64,000 bases of DNA from JBBROS01 sp038229135 (GCA_038229135.1 JBBROS010000016.1:1-64000); one strand, 5' to 3'; positions 15,562-24,887 are shown, numbered from the stretch's first letter. Notes: generated from the sequence alone by a model not told the origin. Numbers and translations: made by a program.

Positions 15562-17073
15562 TCATGGCAGCGAGGCGAACCGAACGGCGTCTTCGGCGGC
15601 GCGGAACAGGGCGCGGGCCTTCTGGCGCGTCTCCTCCCACTCGCCCTCGGGCGTGCTGTCCGCCACCACGCCGCCGCCGGCCTGGACGTGCATGACGCCG
15701 TCCTTCACCACAGCGGTGCGCAGGCCGATGCAGGTGTCCATGGTGCCGTTGGCCGCGAAGTAGCCGATGCACCCGGCGTAGATGCCGCGCCGCGTGGGCT
15801 CGAGCTCCTCGATGATCTCCATGGCGCGGATCTTGGGGGCACCCGTGAGCGTGCCGGCCGGGAAGCCTGCGACGAGGGCGTCGAGCGCGTCGAGGCCCGG
15901 GCGAAGGCGGCCTTCAACGGTGCTCGACATGTGCATGACATGGCTGAACCGCTCGATGGCGAAGCTCTCGGTCACGCGGACGGAGCCGAGCTCGGCGACG
16001 CGGCCAACGTCGTTGCGGCCGAGGTCCAGCAGCATGAGGTGCTCGGCGCGCTCCTTGGGGTCCGACAAGAGATCCTGCTCCAGTGCCTCGTCCTCGGCCC
16101 GGGTGGCGCCGCGGGGGCGGGTGCCGGCGAGCGGGCGGAGGGTGACCTTGCCATCCCGCAGGCGGACCAGGATCTCGGGGCTGGAGCCCACCACGGAGAA
16201 GCCGCCGAAATCGAGGAAGAAGAGGAACGGCGCCGGGTTCACGCGGCGGAGGGAGCGGTAGAGGGAGAAGGGCGGCAGCGCGAACGGGGCGGAGAACCGC
16301 TGGCTGGGCACCACCTGGAAGGCGTCGCCGGCAACGATGTATTCCTTCATCCGGGCGACGATGCCGAGGAAGTCGGCCTTGCTGATGTTGGACACGGGCT
16401 CGGGCTGCGGGGGCAGGGACACGGGCGGGGCGGCGTGGGGCAGGGGGCGCTGGAGGGCGGCCTGCGCCTCGGCAAGTGCTGCATGCGCGGTGGCCCAGGC
16501 GGCCTCGGGCGCCACGCCCTCCTGCGGGTAGATGGGGGCGGCCAGGGTCAGCTCGTCCCGCACGTTGTCGAACACGGCGTAGAGCGTGGGCCGCAGCAGC
16601 AGCGCGTCCGGCACGCCCAAAGCGTTGGCGTTCTTCTCCGGCAGGCGCTCCATGAGGCGCACCATGTCATAGCCGAGATAGCCCACGAGGCCGCCCAGCA
16701 CGGGGGGGAGGTGGTCGGGGATGTCCATGCGCGTTTCGGCGATCACGGCGCGGAGGCTTTCGAGCGCGGGCCGGGTGTCGGGCACGAAGGCATGGGGAGC
16801 GCTGCGGGCGTGGCGGTTGAGTTCGGCGCGGCCGGCCATGCAGCGCCACACGAGGTCGGGCGCCATGCCGATGATGGAGTAGCGGCTGCGGGCAGTGCCG
16901 TTCTCGATGCTCTCGAGCAGGAAGCTGTTGGGCCGGCCTGCAGCGAGCTTGAGGTAGGCGGCCACCGGCGTCTCGAGGTCGGCGACCAGCGTGGTCCAGG
17001 CCAGCGCGCCGCGCCCGGCCACGTAGGCAGCGTGCGCGGCCGCCTGGCTGCTCTGGGCCGGTATGGCGTTCAC
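15562..17073 (-). CDS. trpE: Anthranilate synthase component I
   Basis: 503 residues. The tryptophan feedback site appears as NSFLLESIENG, and the chorismate-binding domain as PFLFFLDFGGFSVVGSSPEILVR, RPLAGTRPRGATRAEDE, LDLGRNDVGRVA and FPAGTLTGAPKIRAMEII. With TrpG it converts chorismate to anthranilate. The start ATG overlaps the ppiD stop by 4 bases. No leader peptide or trp attenuator is seen upstream, since ppiD abuts directly; expression probably follows ppiD, with feedback at enzyme level. Confidence 0.97.
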   Translation of the reverse strand: MNAIPAQSSQAAAHAAYVAGRGALAWTTLVADLETPVAAYLKLAAGRPNSFLLESIENGTARSRYSIIGMAPDLVWRCMAGRAELNRHARSAPHAFVPDTRPALESLRAVIAETRMDIPDHLPPVLGGLVGYLGYDMVRLMERLPEKNANALGVPDALLLRPTLYAVFDNVRDELTLAAPIYPQEGVAPEAAWATAHAALAEAQAALQRPLPHAAPPVSLPPQPEPVSNISKADFLGIVARMKEYIVAGDAFQVVPSQRFSAPFALPPFSLYRSLRRVNPAPFLFFLDFGGFSVVGSSPEILVRLRDGKVTLRPLAGTRPRGATRAEDEALEQDLLSDPKERAEHLMLLDLGRNDVGRVAELGSVRVTESFAIERFSHVMHMSSTVEGRLRPGLDALDALVAGFPAGTLTGAPKIRAMEIIEELEPTRRGIYAGCIGYFAANGTMDTCIGLRTAVVKDGVMHVQAGGGVVADSTPEGEWEETRQKARALFRAAEDAVRFASLP

Positions 17074-18959
17074 TGGACGAGCGTCTCCAGCAGCGCCGCG
17101 TTCACCCTGGGCTTGGCCTTCTCCCGGATCGCATTCGTGTAGAGCGCCTCGATGTCCTGCGCCATCTGTTGCGTGAGCGCCGAGCGGAGCTGGTTCGCGC
17201 TGTCCGGGTCGGATGCGGGGTCGGGGGTCTCGACGGTGGCGAGGCGGGCCACGAGGTAGCCGAGCGGGGTGGACACCATCGTCGCCTCGTTCACCTTCAG
17301 GGCGAAGAGCGGCTGCACCAGCTCGGGCGGCACGCCAGGGGGCACGCCGGCGCGGCCGATGGGCGGCGTGCGGTCCAGGCGCAGGCCTGCGATGGTGGCC
17401 GCGTCGTCGAGCGAGCCGCCTGCGCGCACGGCGGCGAGCAGGCGAGCCGCCACCGCCTCCTGTGCCCGGCGCCGCACATCCTGCTCGTAGTCCTGCGCCA
17501 CCTGGTCCCGCACCGTCTCGAACGGCTTCACGGCCGAGGCGGTCTGGTCCTCGATGGCGAGCGCATAATAGGAGGTGTCGGGGCCCTCGATCATGCGCGG
17601 GGGCTCGCCCTTGGTCATGGCGAACGCGTCGGCGATGATCTTCGTCCGCAGCGCCGGGGTGCCGGGGAGCGGGGCGGGCGTGCCTTCGGGCGTGTTGCCC
17701 TGCGCGTCGAGTGTGCCCGTAACGGCGCCGAGGCCGAGGTCGCCGGGCAGCTCGTCGAGCGAGCCGCCGGCGCTGAGCGCGTCCTCGAGCTTGTTGGCGC
17801 GGGCATAGACGAGGTCCACGGCCCGCTCTCGGGCCAGGCGCGCCTGCACCTGGTCTCGCACGGCCTCGAAGGGCTGCTCGCTGTCCGGGGTGATCTTGGT
17901 CACGCGGAGCACCTGGTAGCCGAAGGCGGAGCGGACGGGGCCGGTGACGGTGTCGGACGCGGCGGCGAACACCGCACCGGCCAGGTCGTCCCCCGGGATC
18001 TCCGCGCGCGCCGCGTCGTCGAGTTGCACCGAGGAGCCGCTCGCGGCCGTGGCGGCCTCCTGTATGGCGGCCCAGTCGGCTCCGGCGCGCCAGGTTTCGG
18101 CAAGGCGGGTGGCGGCGGCTTCATCCTGGCTCACCACGACCTGCACCGTGCGCCGCTCCCTTGCCCCGAACTCGGCGCGGTGCTGCTGATACCAAGCCTG
18201 CAGATCGGGCTCGGGCAGGTCCAGGGTGCGGGCGATGGTGTCGGGGGAGAGGATCACGGCCTTGATGCGGCGGTACGCCGGCGCGCTGTAACGGCCCGGG
18301 TCGTTCTCCCAGAAGCGTTTCAGGTCGTCCTCGGACGAAGCCGGCGGCTCGGGTGCGGCGGCGAAGGGCAGCTCGACCAGTTCGGCCACACGCTGCTCGC
18401 GGGCGAAGGCATACACCTGGTTCACGAGCAGCTCGGACGGCCGGGCGCCGACCTGCACGGCCTCGATGAGCTGACGCTGCCCGAGATCGGCGCGGATATA
18501 CTCCAGGAAGCGGCCCTCGGTCAGGTTGTTGGTGCGCAACAGGCTGTCCAGGTTACGGCGCTCGAACTGGCCGGAGGGCCCGCGCAGGGCCGGCATCTCG
18601 AACACCTCCCGACGCAGCGCCTCGTCCGGCACCGCCACGCCCATGCGGGCCACCTCTTCGGCCAGCGCCGTCTGCATCACCAACCGGTCGAGCGCCTGGC
18701 CGGCGACGGCGCGGCGGATTGCGGGGGTGGGCTCGCTGCGGCCACCCAGGCGCCGGCTCACGTCGGCCATCATGCGGCGGTACATGTCCTGGAACTCGGG
18801 CGTCTCGACCTTGCGGTCGCCGACGGTGGCGAGCGATGTCTCGCGGCCCGAGTTGCGTGCGACGTCGGCCACGCCCCACGAGACGAACGGGATGATGAGC
18901 AGGACGAAGAAGACACGCGCGGCGCGGGTGTTCAGGAAGCGGCGGAACTGGGCGAGCAT
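17070..18959 (-). CDS. ppiD: Periplasmic folding chaperone / peptidyl-prolyl isomerase PpiD-like
   Basis: 629 residues: an N-terminal membrane anchor (about residues 14-31, VFFVLLIIPFVSWG), a SurA-N-like chaperone region and a parvulin-type rotamase segment at about 250-365 (GDDLAGAVFAAASDTVTGPVRSAFGYQVLRV). A second degenerate copy follows toward the C-terminus (ELVQPLFALKVNEATMVSTPLGYLVARL). It is an inner-membrane-anchored folding factor in the periplasm. First gene of the operon leading into trpE (4-base overlap); divergent from tpiA, with the shared promoter region at 18960-19080. Confidence 0.9.
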   Translation of the reverse strand: MLAQFRRFLNTRAARVFFVLLIIPFVSWGVADVARNSGRETSLATVGDRKVETPEFQDMYRRMMADVSRRLGGRSEPTPAIRRAVAGQALDRLVMQTALAEEVARMGVAVPDEALRREVFEMPALRGPSGQFERRNLDSLLRTNNLTEGRFLEYIRADLGQRQLIEAVQVGARPSELLVNQVYAFAREQRVAELVELPFAAAPEPPASSEDDLKRFWENDPGRYSAPAYRRIKAVILSPDTIARTLDLPEPDLQAWYQQHRAEFGARERRTVQVVVSQDEAAATRLAETWRAGADWAAIQEAATAASGSSVQLDDAARAEIPGDDLAGAVFAAASDTVTGPVRSAFGYQVLRVTKITPDSEQPFEAVRDQVQARLARERAVDLVYARANKLEDALSAGGSLDELPGDLGLGAVTGTLDAQGNTPEGTPAPLPGTPALRTKIIADAFAMTKGEPPRMIEGPDTSYYALAIEDQTASAVKPFETVRDQVAQDYEQDVRRRAQEAVAARLLAAVRAGGSLDDAATIAGLRLDRTPPIGRAGVPPGVPPELVQPLFALKVNEATMVSTPLGYLVARLATVETPDPASDPDSANQLRSALTQQMAQDIEALYTNAIREKAKPRVNAALLETLVQ

Positions 18960-19080
18960 TCACGTGTCCGGTTGGGGCGCAGAGCGAGGGCGGGGCGCAC
19001 CATAGTTTCCGGGCGTGGGCTTGACCAGCGGGGCTGCTAAGCCCGTGTTCGCACTCTATAAGGGGCTGCGGAGGGCCATG

Positions 19081-19812
19081 ATGCGGCAGTTGATTGCGGG
19101 CAATTGGAAGATGAACGGGCTCCGGGCCGAGGCGCTCGCGCTGGCCGAGGCCGTGCGGGAGGGTGGGGCGGGGCTCGGGTGCGACCTGGTGCTGTGCCCG
19201 CCCGCGACGGTGCTCGGCCTCGTGTCCGACGCGCTCGCCGGGAGCGTGGTCGGCGTCGGCGGGCAGGATTGCCACGCGAACGATGCGGGGCCGCACACCG
19301 GTGACCTGTCTGCGTCGATGCTGCGCGATGCCGGGGCAGGCTGGGTGGTGGTGGGCCATTCGGAGCGCCGGGCCGAGCATGGGGAGACGGACCGGATGGT
19401 GCGGGCGAAGGCCGAGTCGGCCATCGGGGCCGGGCTGCTGCCCATCGTATGCGTGGGCGAGACGGAGCAGCAGCGGATGTCGGGCCAGGCCGAGCTGGTG
19501 GTGGCGGCCCAGGTGGATGGCAGCGTGCCGCACGGGTTCAGGGGTGCGGTGGCCTACGAGCCCGTGTGGGCGATCGGCACCGGGCGGAGTGCGACCGAGG
19601 CGGACGTGGTGGCGATGCACGCGACGATCCGGGCGCAACTCGTGGCCAATTTGGGCGAGGCGGGGCGTGCAATCCGAATCCTGTATGGCGGCTCCGTCCG
19701 GCCCGGCAACGCGGCGGCGCTGCTGGCGGTGGCAGAGGTCGGGGGCGCGCTGGTGGGGGGTGCGAGCCTCGTCGCGGCCGAGTTCCTGGGCATCGCGAGG
19801 GCTGCGCGGTGA
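19081..19812 (+). CDS. tpiA: Triosephosphate isomerase
   Basis: 243 residues starting MRQLIAGNWKMNG. Catalytic residues lie in VVVGHSERR (His) and AYEPVWAIGTG (Glu), with the phosphate loop LYGGSVRPGNAAALL. It interconverts DHAP and GAP. Of two adjacent ATGs (19078 and 19081) I prefer 19081, since GGAGG at 19070-19074 is then 6 bases away. The usual downstream neighbour secG is missing; a decayed stretch follows. Confidence 0.96.
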   Translation: MRQLIAGNWKMNGLRAEALALAEAVREGGAGLGCDLVLCPPATVLGLVSDALAGSVVGVGGQDCHANDAGPHTGDLSASMLRDAGAGWVVVGHSERRAEHGETDRMVRAKAESAIGAGLLPIVCVGETEQQRMSGQAELVVAAQVDGSVPHGFRGAVAYEPVWAIGTGRSATEADVVAMHATIRAQLVANLGEAGRAIRILYGGSVRPGNAAALLAVAEVGGALVGGASLVAAEFLGIARAAR

Positions 19813-19970
19813 TGTAGGGCGGCCCTCGCCGGGATACTCATCGTGTTCGGCTCGCTCGACGCGATCGAGGGTCGGGACGAGTAGCGGCGTGCCGGTAAGG
19901 CCCTTCAGCAACCCCACATCATGGCCCGCCCGAGAGTGTCGGGTTGGGGGACCGCCGGTGCGGACACGAG
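19813..19970. other. Non-coding stretch after tpiA
   Basis: Between tpiA and the palindromic repeat, I find no convincing gene. A minus-strand reading frame here (residues like GLLKGLTGTPLLVPTLDRVER) could be a relic, but it has no recognisable family and runs into tpiA antisense. Together with the repeat and pseudogene it forms a roughly 500-base degraded island. Confidence 0.5.
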
Positions 19971-20029
19971 CGTCATCGTGACGGCCGGTCCGCGCGGCCC
20001 TGGATCGCCACGCTTCGCTCGCGATGACG
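19971..20029. repeat. Palindromic dispersed repeat (SSRAKRGDPG-type)
   Basis: 59-base element bounded by 8-base inverted ends CGTCATCG (19971-19978) and CGATGACG (20022-20029). Its minus-strand reading gives SSRAKRGDPGPRG, the spurious peptide hallmark of a dispersed intergenic repeat found in many Proteobacteria. It lies just beyond the ATPase remnant. Confidence 0.65.
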
Positions 20030-20045
20030 GGGACAAGGGAGGTGC

Positions 20046-20306
20046 GGGTCGGACCTCCTCGTGGTCGGGCGGCGGCCCAGAGTGCCGGGGCCGTGCCGCC
20101 CTTGCTGGCCCGCTCGTGCGAGAAGCCACCCGCCGCCGCGGCCTGGAGTAGCTGGAGGACCGGCCGAGGTCAGTCTTGCCGATGCAGTTGGCGCCGACGA
20201 ACACCGTGAGCGGGCCGGCCGGCACGGTGATGGAGCGGAGCGACCGGTAGCCTTTTGCCTGGATGTCCCGCACCATCCAGGGCCGTTCGGAGGGCGGGCG
20301 CTGCAT
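20046..20306 (-). pseudogene. Truncated, frameshifted AAA/RecF-like ATPase remnant
   Basis: Starts with an ATG 3 bases after the stop of the upstream dehydrogenase gene. The first 49 residues look like an SMC/RecF-type AAA ATPase N-terminus (IQAKGYRSLRSITV, then VFVGANCIGKT). The Walker A second glycine is replaced by Cys. After about residue 49 the homologous reading continues in another frame (LQLLQAAA...SHERASKGG...ALWAAARPRG), indicating a frameshift. All downstream domains are missing and a dispersed repeat follows. Not expected to make a functional ATPase. Confidence 0.65.
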
Positions 20307-20309
20307 GGG

Positions 20310-21383
20310 TCAGTCGTTCATGCCCCGGATCGCCTCGCACACCGCCCGGGTCACGTCCACTGTCCGGGCCGTGCCGCCGAGGTCTGGCGTTACGAGGCCG
20401 GACGCGCAGACCTGCTCCACGGCGCGCATCAGCCGGGCGGCGGCGGCGGGCTCACCCAAATGCTCGAGCATCATGGACGCGGTCCAGAGCGTGGCGACGG
20501 GGTTCGCGATCCCCTTGCCGGTGATGTCGAAGGCGCTGCCGTGGATGGGCTCGAACATGCTGGGGAAGCGGCGCTCCGGGTCCAGATTGGCTGTCGGCGC
20601 GATGCCGAGGGAGCCGGCGAGGGCGGCGGCGAGATCGCTCAGGATATCGGCGTGCAGGTTGGTGGCGACCACGGTGTCGATGGTCTGCGGCTTCAGGACC
20701 ATGCGGGTGGTCATGGCGTCGACCAGCTCCTTGTCCCACGTCACGTCCGTGTATTCGGCGGCGACCTCGCGGGCGATCTCGTCCCAGAAGACCATGCCGT
20801 AGCGCTGGGCGTTGCTCTTGGTGACCACGGTGAGGTGCTTGCGGGGCCGGGCGCGGGCCTGGTCGAAGGCGAAGCGCATGATGCGTTCCACTCCGCGGCG
20901 GGTAAAGATGCTGGTCTCGGTGGCCACCTCCTCCGGCAGGCCGCGATGGGCGCGTCCGCCATGGCCGGAGTATTCGCCCTCGCTGTTCTCGCGGATGATC
21001 AGCCAGTCGAGGTCGGCCGGGCCCACGCCGCGGAGCGGGCCCTGCACGCCGGGCAGGATGCGGGTGGGGCGGACGTTGGCATACTGGTCGAAGCCCTGGC
21101 AGATGGGCAGGCGGAGGCCCCACAAGGTTACGTGGTCGGCGATGTCCGGCGCGCCCACGGCGCCGAACAGGATGGCGTCCATGGGTCGAAGCTGGTCCAG
21201 CCCGTCCTTCGGCATCAGCTCGCCGGTGCGGCGCCAGCGCTCGCTACCCCAGTCGAACGTGGTCACGTCCAGCGTGAAGCTGCCGTCCCGCGAGGCCACC
21301 GCATCCAGCGCTTCCAGCCCTGCGGCAATCACCTCGGGGCCGATGCCGTCGGCGGGGATGGAGGCGATCTTGTAGTGGCGCAT
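20310..21383 (-). CDS. ttuC: Tartrate dehydrogenase/decarboxylase family (isocitrate/isopropylmalate dehydrogenase superfamily)
   Basis: 357 residues from the ATG at 21381-21383. Beta-decarboxylating dehydrogenase motifs: IPADGIGPEVI, IIRENSEGEYSGHGGRAH, VVTKSNAQRYGMVFWDE and the metal-binding NLHADILSDLAAALAGSLG, with FEPIHGSAFDITGKGIANP at the cofactor site. The ENSEGEY segment favours the tartrate dehydrogenase/D-malate dehydrogenase branch over LeuB. It oxidises tartrate or D-malate with NAD+. The substrate is inferred from the family. Confidence 0.85.
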   Translation of the reverse strand: MRHYKIASIPADGIGPEVIAAGLEALDAVASRDGSFTLDVTTFDWGSERWRRTGELMPKDGLDQLRPMDAILFGAVGAPDIADHVTLWGLRLPICQGFDQYANVRPTRILPGVQGPLRGVGPADLDWLIIRENSEGEYSGHGGRAHRGLPEEVATETSIFTRRGVERIMRFAFDQARARPRKHLTVVTKSNAQRYGMVFWDEIAREVAAEYTDVTWDKELVDAMTTRMVLKPQTIDTVVATNLHADILSDLAAALAGSLGIAPTANLDPERRFPSMFEPIHGSAFDITGKGIANPVATLWTASMMLEHLGEPAAAARLMRAVEQVCASGLVTPDLGGTARTVDVTRAVCEAIRGMND

Positions 21384-21515
21384 GCGGTTCTCGCTTCGGC
21401 GGCATGGGATTCGCATCCCTCGTAGCGCGGCGGCGCGCGATTGGGAACGCGCCGGCTTGCCCCGAACGGTGCCAGGCGGCACTAATCGGGGGCCGCGATG
21501 CCTCGGGAGACTTTC

Positions 21516-23009
21516 ATGCGTCGATATCTGCTCGCCTTCCTGCTCCTCGCTGGCGCGGCCAACGCCCAAACCTTGCGCGTTGCGCTGCGGGAGGACCCCG
21601 ATGCGCTGGACCCGACCTTGGCGCGCACCTACGTGAGCCGGATCGTGTTCGCCGGGCTGTGCGACAAGCTGTTCGACATCAACGAGAAGCTCGAGACCGT
21701 GCCGCAGCTGGCCACCGGCTATGAGTGGAGGAGCCCAACGGAGCTCGTGATCAAGCTGCGGCCGGGCGTGAAGTTCCACGACGGCGAGTCGCTCGACGCG
21801 GCGGCGGTGAAGTACACGCTCGAGCGGCACCTCACGATGCAGGGCAGCTTCCGCCGTAGCGAGATCAACGCGATGGAGAAGGTGGAGGCGGTCGACCCGC
21901 TCACGGTCAAGATCACGCTCAAGGCGCCGAGCTCGCCGTTCCTGGCGCAGCTCACGGACCGGTCGGGCATGATCGTCTCGCCCAAGGCGGCGGAGGCGGC
22001 GGGGAAGGATTTCGGCCTCAAGCCGGTGTGCGCCGGGCCGTTTCGGTTCGTCGACCGGGTGGTGGGGGACCGGATTACCCTCGAGCGGTTCCCGGGCTAC
22101 TGGAATGCGGAGGCGATCAAGCTCGATCGGGTGACCTACCAGCCGATCCCGGACAGCACGGTGCGGCTGTCGAACCTGCAGGCGGGCTCCATCGACCTGG
22201 TGGAGTTCGTGGTGCCGACGGACATCCCGGCGGTCGAGAAGAACCCGCGGCTACGGATGGCACCGTCGGACAGCCTCGGCTACCAGACACTCGTGTTCAA
22301 CACGGGCAACGGGCCGCGGGCGAAGGCGCCGATCGGGGCGGATGCGCGGGTGCGCCGGGCCTTCGAGGCGGCGATCGACCGCGAGGCGCTGGTGGGCGTC
22401 GTGTACAACGGCCTGTTCGCGCTGACGGCGCAGGGCATCCCGGCCGGCAGCCCATATCACAACGACGCGGTGAAGCCCGGCAAGCGGGACGTGGCGAAGG
22501 CCAAGGCGCTGCTCAAGGAGGCGGGGGTGAGCACGCCGGTGCCCGTGAGCCTCATGGTCTCCAACAGCCCCGATGCGCGCCAGGTCGGCGAGATCCTCCA
22601 GTCGATGGCCGGCGAGGCCGGGTTCGACGTGAAGATCACGTCCTCTGAATATGCCTCGGCGCTGGCGACGGCGACGCGGGGGGATTTCGAGGTGTTCCTG
22701 ACGGCCTGGTCGGGCCGGGTGGACCCGGATGGCAACCTGTTCGCCTTCCTGCACAGCACGGGTGCCTTGAACGACGGCAAGTATGCCAACCCTGTCGTGG
22801 ACCAACTGCTCGAGAAGTCGCGTTCGGTGGCGTCGCCCGAAGAGCGCCGGGCGATCTATGCGGAGATGATGAAGACCACCACCCAGGACCTGCCGATCAT
22901 GTACATGTGGCAGCAGAAGAACCTGGTCGGCATGTCGGTGCGGGTGAGCGGGTTCAAGCCGGTGAGCGACGGCATGATCCGGCTGCAGGGCGTCAGTCTG
23001 GCTCGTTAG
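21516..23009 (+). CDS. Peptide-type ABC transporter substrate-binding protein (SBP_bac_5)
   Basis: 497 residues from the ATG at 21516, chosen over one six codons upstream because it has GGGAGA about 7 bases before it and gives a clean signal peptide MRRYLLAFLLLAGAANA. Mature family 5 binding protein (VALREDPDALDPTLA, LVIKLRPGVKFHDGESLDAAAVKYTLER, ADARVRRAFEAAIDREALV). It delivers oligopeptides, nickel or another ligand to the two permeases encoded directly downstream. Ligand unknown. Confidence 0.9.
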   Translation: MRRYLLAFLLLAGAANAQTLRVALREDPDALDPTLARTYVSRIVFAGLCDKLFDINEKLETVPQLATGYEWRSPTELVIKLRPGVKFHDGESLDAAAVKYTLERHLTMQGSFRRSEINAMEKVEAVDPLTVKITLKAPSSPFLAQLTDRSGMIVSPKAAEAAGKDFGLKPVCAGPFRFVDRVVGDRITLERFPGYWNAEAIKLDRVTYQPIPDSTVRLSNLQAGSIDLVEFVVPTDIPAVEKNPRLRMAPSDSLGYQTLVFNTGNGPRAKAPIGADARVRRAFEAAIDREALVGVVYNGLFALTAQGIPAGSPYHNDAVKPGKRDVAKAKALLKEAGVSTPVPVSLMVSNSPDARQVGEILQSMAGEAGFDVKITSSEYASALATATRGDFEVFLTAWSGRVDPDGNLFAFLHSTGALNDGKYANPVVDQLLEKSRSVASPEERRAIYAEMMKTTTQDLPIMYMWQQKNLVGMSVRVSGFKPVSDGMIRLQGVSLAR

Positions 23010-23954
23010 ATGGGCCACCTTCGCCAACGGCTGCTCCAGGTCATCCCCACCGTGTTTTTGGTGAGCTTGCTGGTGTTCGGCCTGCAGCAGCTCATGCCCG
23101 GGGACCCGGCGGTGGTGCTGGCGGGGGAGGAGCGGGGGGACCCCGTGGTGCTCGCGCAGATCCGGGCCGAGCTGTGGCTCGACCGGCCGCTCGTGCTGCA
23201 ATACCTGCACTGGATCGGCGGCGTGGTGACGGGCGATCTCGGGTTCAGCTGGCGCATCCGGCAGCCCGTGGCGCAGCTGGTGCTGCAGAAGCTGCCCGTG
23301 ACGATGCAGCTGGGCGGGATGGCGTTCATCATCGCGATGTCGATCGGGGTGCCCATGGGCATCCTCTCGGCGGTGTACCGCAACAAGCCGCTCGACTACA
23401 TCGCGAACCTGGTTGGGCTTGCCGGGCTGTCGACGCCGAATTTCTGGCTCGGCATCATGCTGATCCTGCTCGTGAGCGTGCAGCTCGGCTGGCTGCCGCC
23501 CTCCGGCTACGTGCCGCTCACGGAGGACTGGCGGCAGTCGCTGGCCACCACCATCATGCCCGCCTTCGTGCTGGGCAACGCGATCGCGGCGATCCTGATG
23601 CGGCACACCCGGAGCGCCATGCTGACGGCGCTGGACCAGGACTACGTGCGGACCGCACGCTCGAAGGGACTGCGGGAGAGCCGGGTGGTGCTGCGGCATG
23701 CCTTCCGTAACGCATTGGTGCCGGTGGTGACCTTGGGCGCGCTCGAACTCGGCACGCTGCTGTCGGGCGCGGTGCTGACCGAGCAGGTGTTCAGCATCCC
23801 GGGCTTCGGCAAGCTGGTGGTGGACGCCGTGTTCAACCGGGACTACCCGGTGGTGCAGGGCGTCGTGCTGGTCACGGCGTTCCTCTACATCATGCTCAAC
23901 CTGCTGGCCGACGTGCTGTATACCGTGATCAACCCGAGGCTCCGCACCGCATGA
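23010..23954 (+). CDS. Peptide-type ABC transporter permease (DppB-like)
   Basis: 314 residues, six predicted membrane helices, first-permease type: LLVFGLQQLMPGDPAV near the N-terminus, GLAGLSTPNFWLGIML, and the coupling motif DQDYVRTARSKGLRESRVVLRHAFRNALVP (EAA loop). It starts immediately after the binding-protein stop. It pairs with the next gene. Confidence 0.92.
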   Translation: MGHLRQRLLQVIPTVFLVSLLVFGLQQLMPGDPAVVLAGEERGDPVVLAQIRAELWLDRPLVLQYLHWIGGVVTGDLGFSWRIRQPVAQLVLQKLPVTMQLGGMAFIIAMSIGVPMGILSAVYRNKPLDYIANLVGLAGLSTPNFWLGIMLILLVSVQLGWLPPSGYVPLTEDWRQSLATTIMPAFVLGNAIAAILMRHTRSAMLTALDQDYVRTARSKGLRESRVVLRHAFRNALVPVVTLGALELGTLLSGAVLTEQVFSIPGFGKLVVDAVFNRDYPVVQGVVLVTAFLYIMLNLLADVLYTVINPRLRTA

Positions 23955-24853
23955 GTGTAACGACGGCCCCTGTCGCGCTCCCGGCGACCACCGCCCTGGC
24001 CGTCCCACCCGGCGCGCGCAGCCCGGGTCAGCTTGCGGTGGCACGCTTCCTGGGGCGGCCAGCCGCCGTGTTCGGGCTCGTGGTCGTGGTCCTGTTCGTA
24101 TTCATGGCCGTGGCCGCGCCGCTCGTCTCGCCGTTCGACCCCACGGCCACGAGCTGGAGCCTGGTGCGCAAAGCGCCGAGCTGGGCGCACTGGATGGGCA
24201 CGGACGAGAACGGGCGGGACGTGCTGGCCCGAGTGATCTATGGCGCCCGGGCCTCGTTGCTGGCGGGCGTCGTGAGTGTCCTGATCGCCGCCGGGATCGG
24301 GGTGCCGGTCGGGCTGCTGGCCGGGTTCGCGGGCGGCAAGATCGACATGGTGGTGGGACGCATCGTGGACGCCATGCTGGCCTGCCCATTCCTGATCCTC
24401 GCCATCGCGCTCGCCGCCTTCCTCGGCCCGGCGCTGACGAACGCCATGATCGCGATCGGGGTCACGGCGGCGCCGGTGTTCATCCGGGTCGCGCGCGGGG
24501 CGACCATCGATGCCGCGACCAACGAATATGTCGAGGCGGCGCGGGCGCTGGGCAACCCGCCCTGGCGCGTGGCGGTGCGGCACGTGGCGCCGAACATCGT
24601 GCCGCCCGTGCTCGTGCAGGCCACGCTCGCCATCGCGACCGCCATCATCGCCGAAGCCAGCCTGTCGTTCCTCGGCCTCGGTCAGCAGCCGCCGGCGCCG
24701 AGCTGGGGCAGCATGCTGAACTCGGCGCAGCGGTTCCTGACCCAGGCGCCGTGGCTCGCCATCTTCCCCGGCGCCGCCATCTTCGCCGCCGTGCTCGCCT
24801 TCAACCTGGTGGGCGACGGCCTGCGGGACGCGCTGGACCCGCGCCGGCGGTAG
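23951..24853 (+). CDS. Peptide-type ABC transporter permease (DppC-like)
   Basis: 300 residues, second permease of the importer: FDPTATSWSLVRKAPSWAHWMGTDENGRDVLARVIYGAR is typical of DppC/OppC, with the EAA loop NEYVEAARALGNPPWRVAVRHVAPNI. It overlaps the upstream permease by 4 bases. No ATPase genes (DppD/DppF type) follow; the next gene is an alcohol dehydrogenase. The ATPases must be encoded elsewhere. Confidence 0.92.
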   Translation: MSVTTAPVALPATTALAVPPGARSPGQLAVARFLGRPAAVFGLVVVVLFVFMAVAAPLVSPFDPTATSWSLVRKAPSWAHWMGTDENGRDVLARVIYGARASLLAGVVSVLIAAGIGVPVGLLAGFAGGKIDMVVGRIVDAMLACPFLILAIALAAFLGPALTNAMIAIGVTAAPVFIRVARGATIDAATNEYVEAARALGNPPWRVAVRHVAPNIVPPVLVQATLAIATAIIAEASLSFLGLGQQPPAPSWGSMLNSAQRFLTQAPWLAIFPGAAIFAAVLAFNLVGDGLRDALDPRRR

Positions 24854-24887
24854 GTCCACCCTGTCCTCCAAGAAACGGGAGGGCGGC

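Noticed and set aside
19813..19917. Possible small gene on the minus strand after tpiA
   Set aside because: No SD, no family, and the frame runs on into antisense of tpiA.
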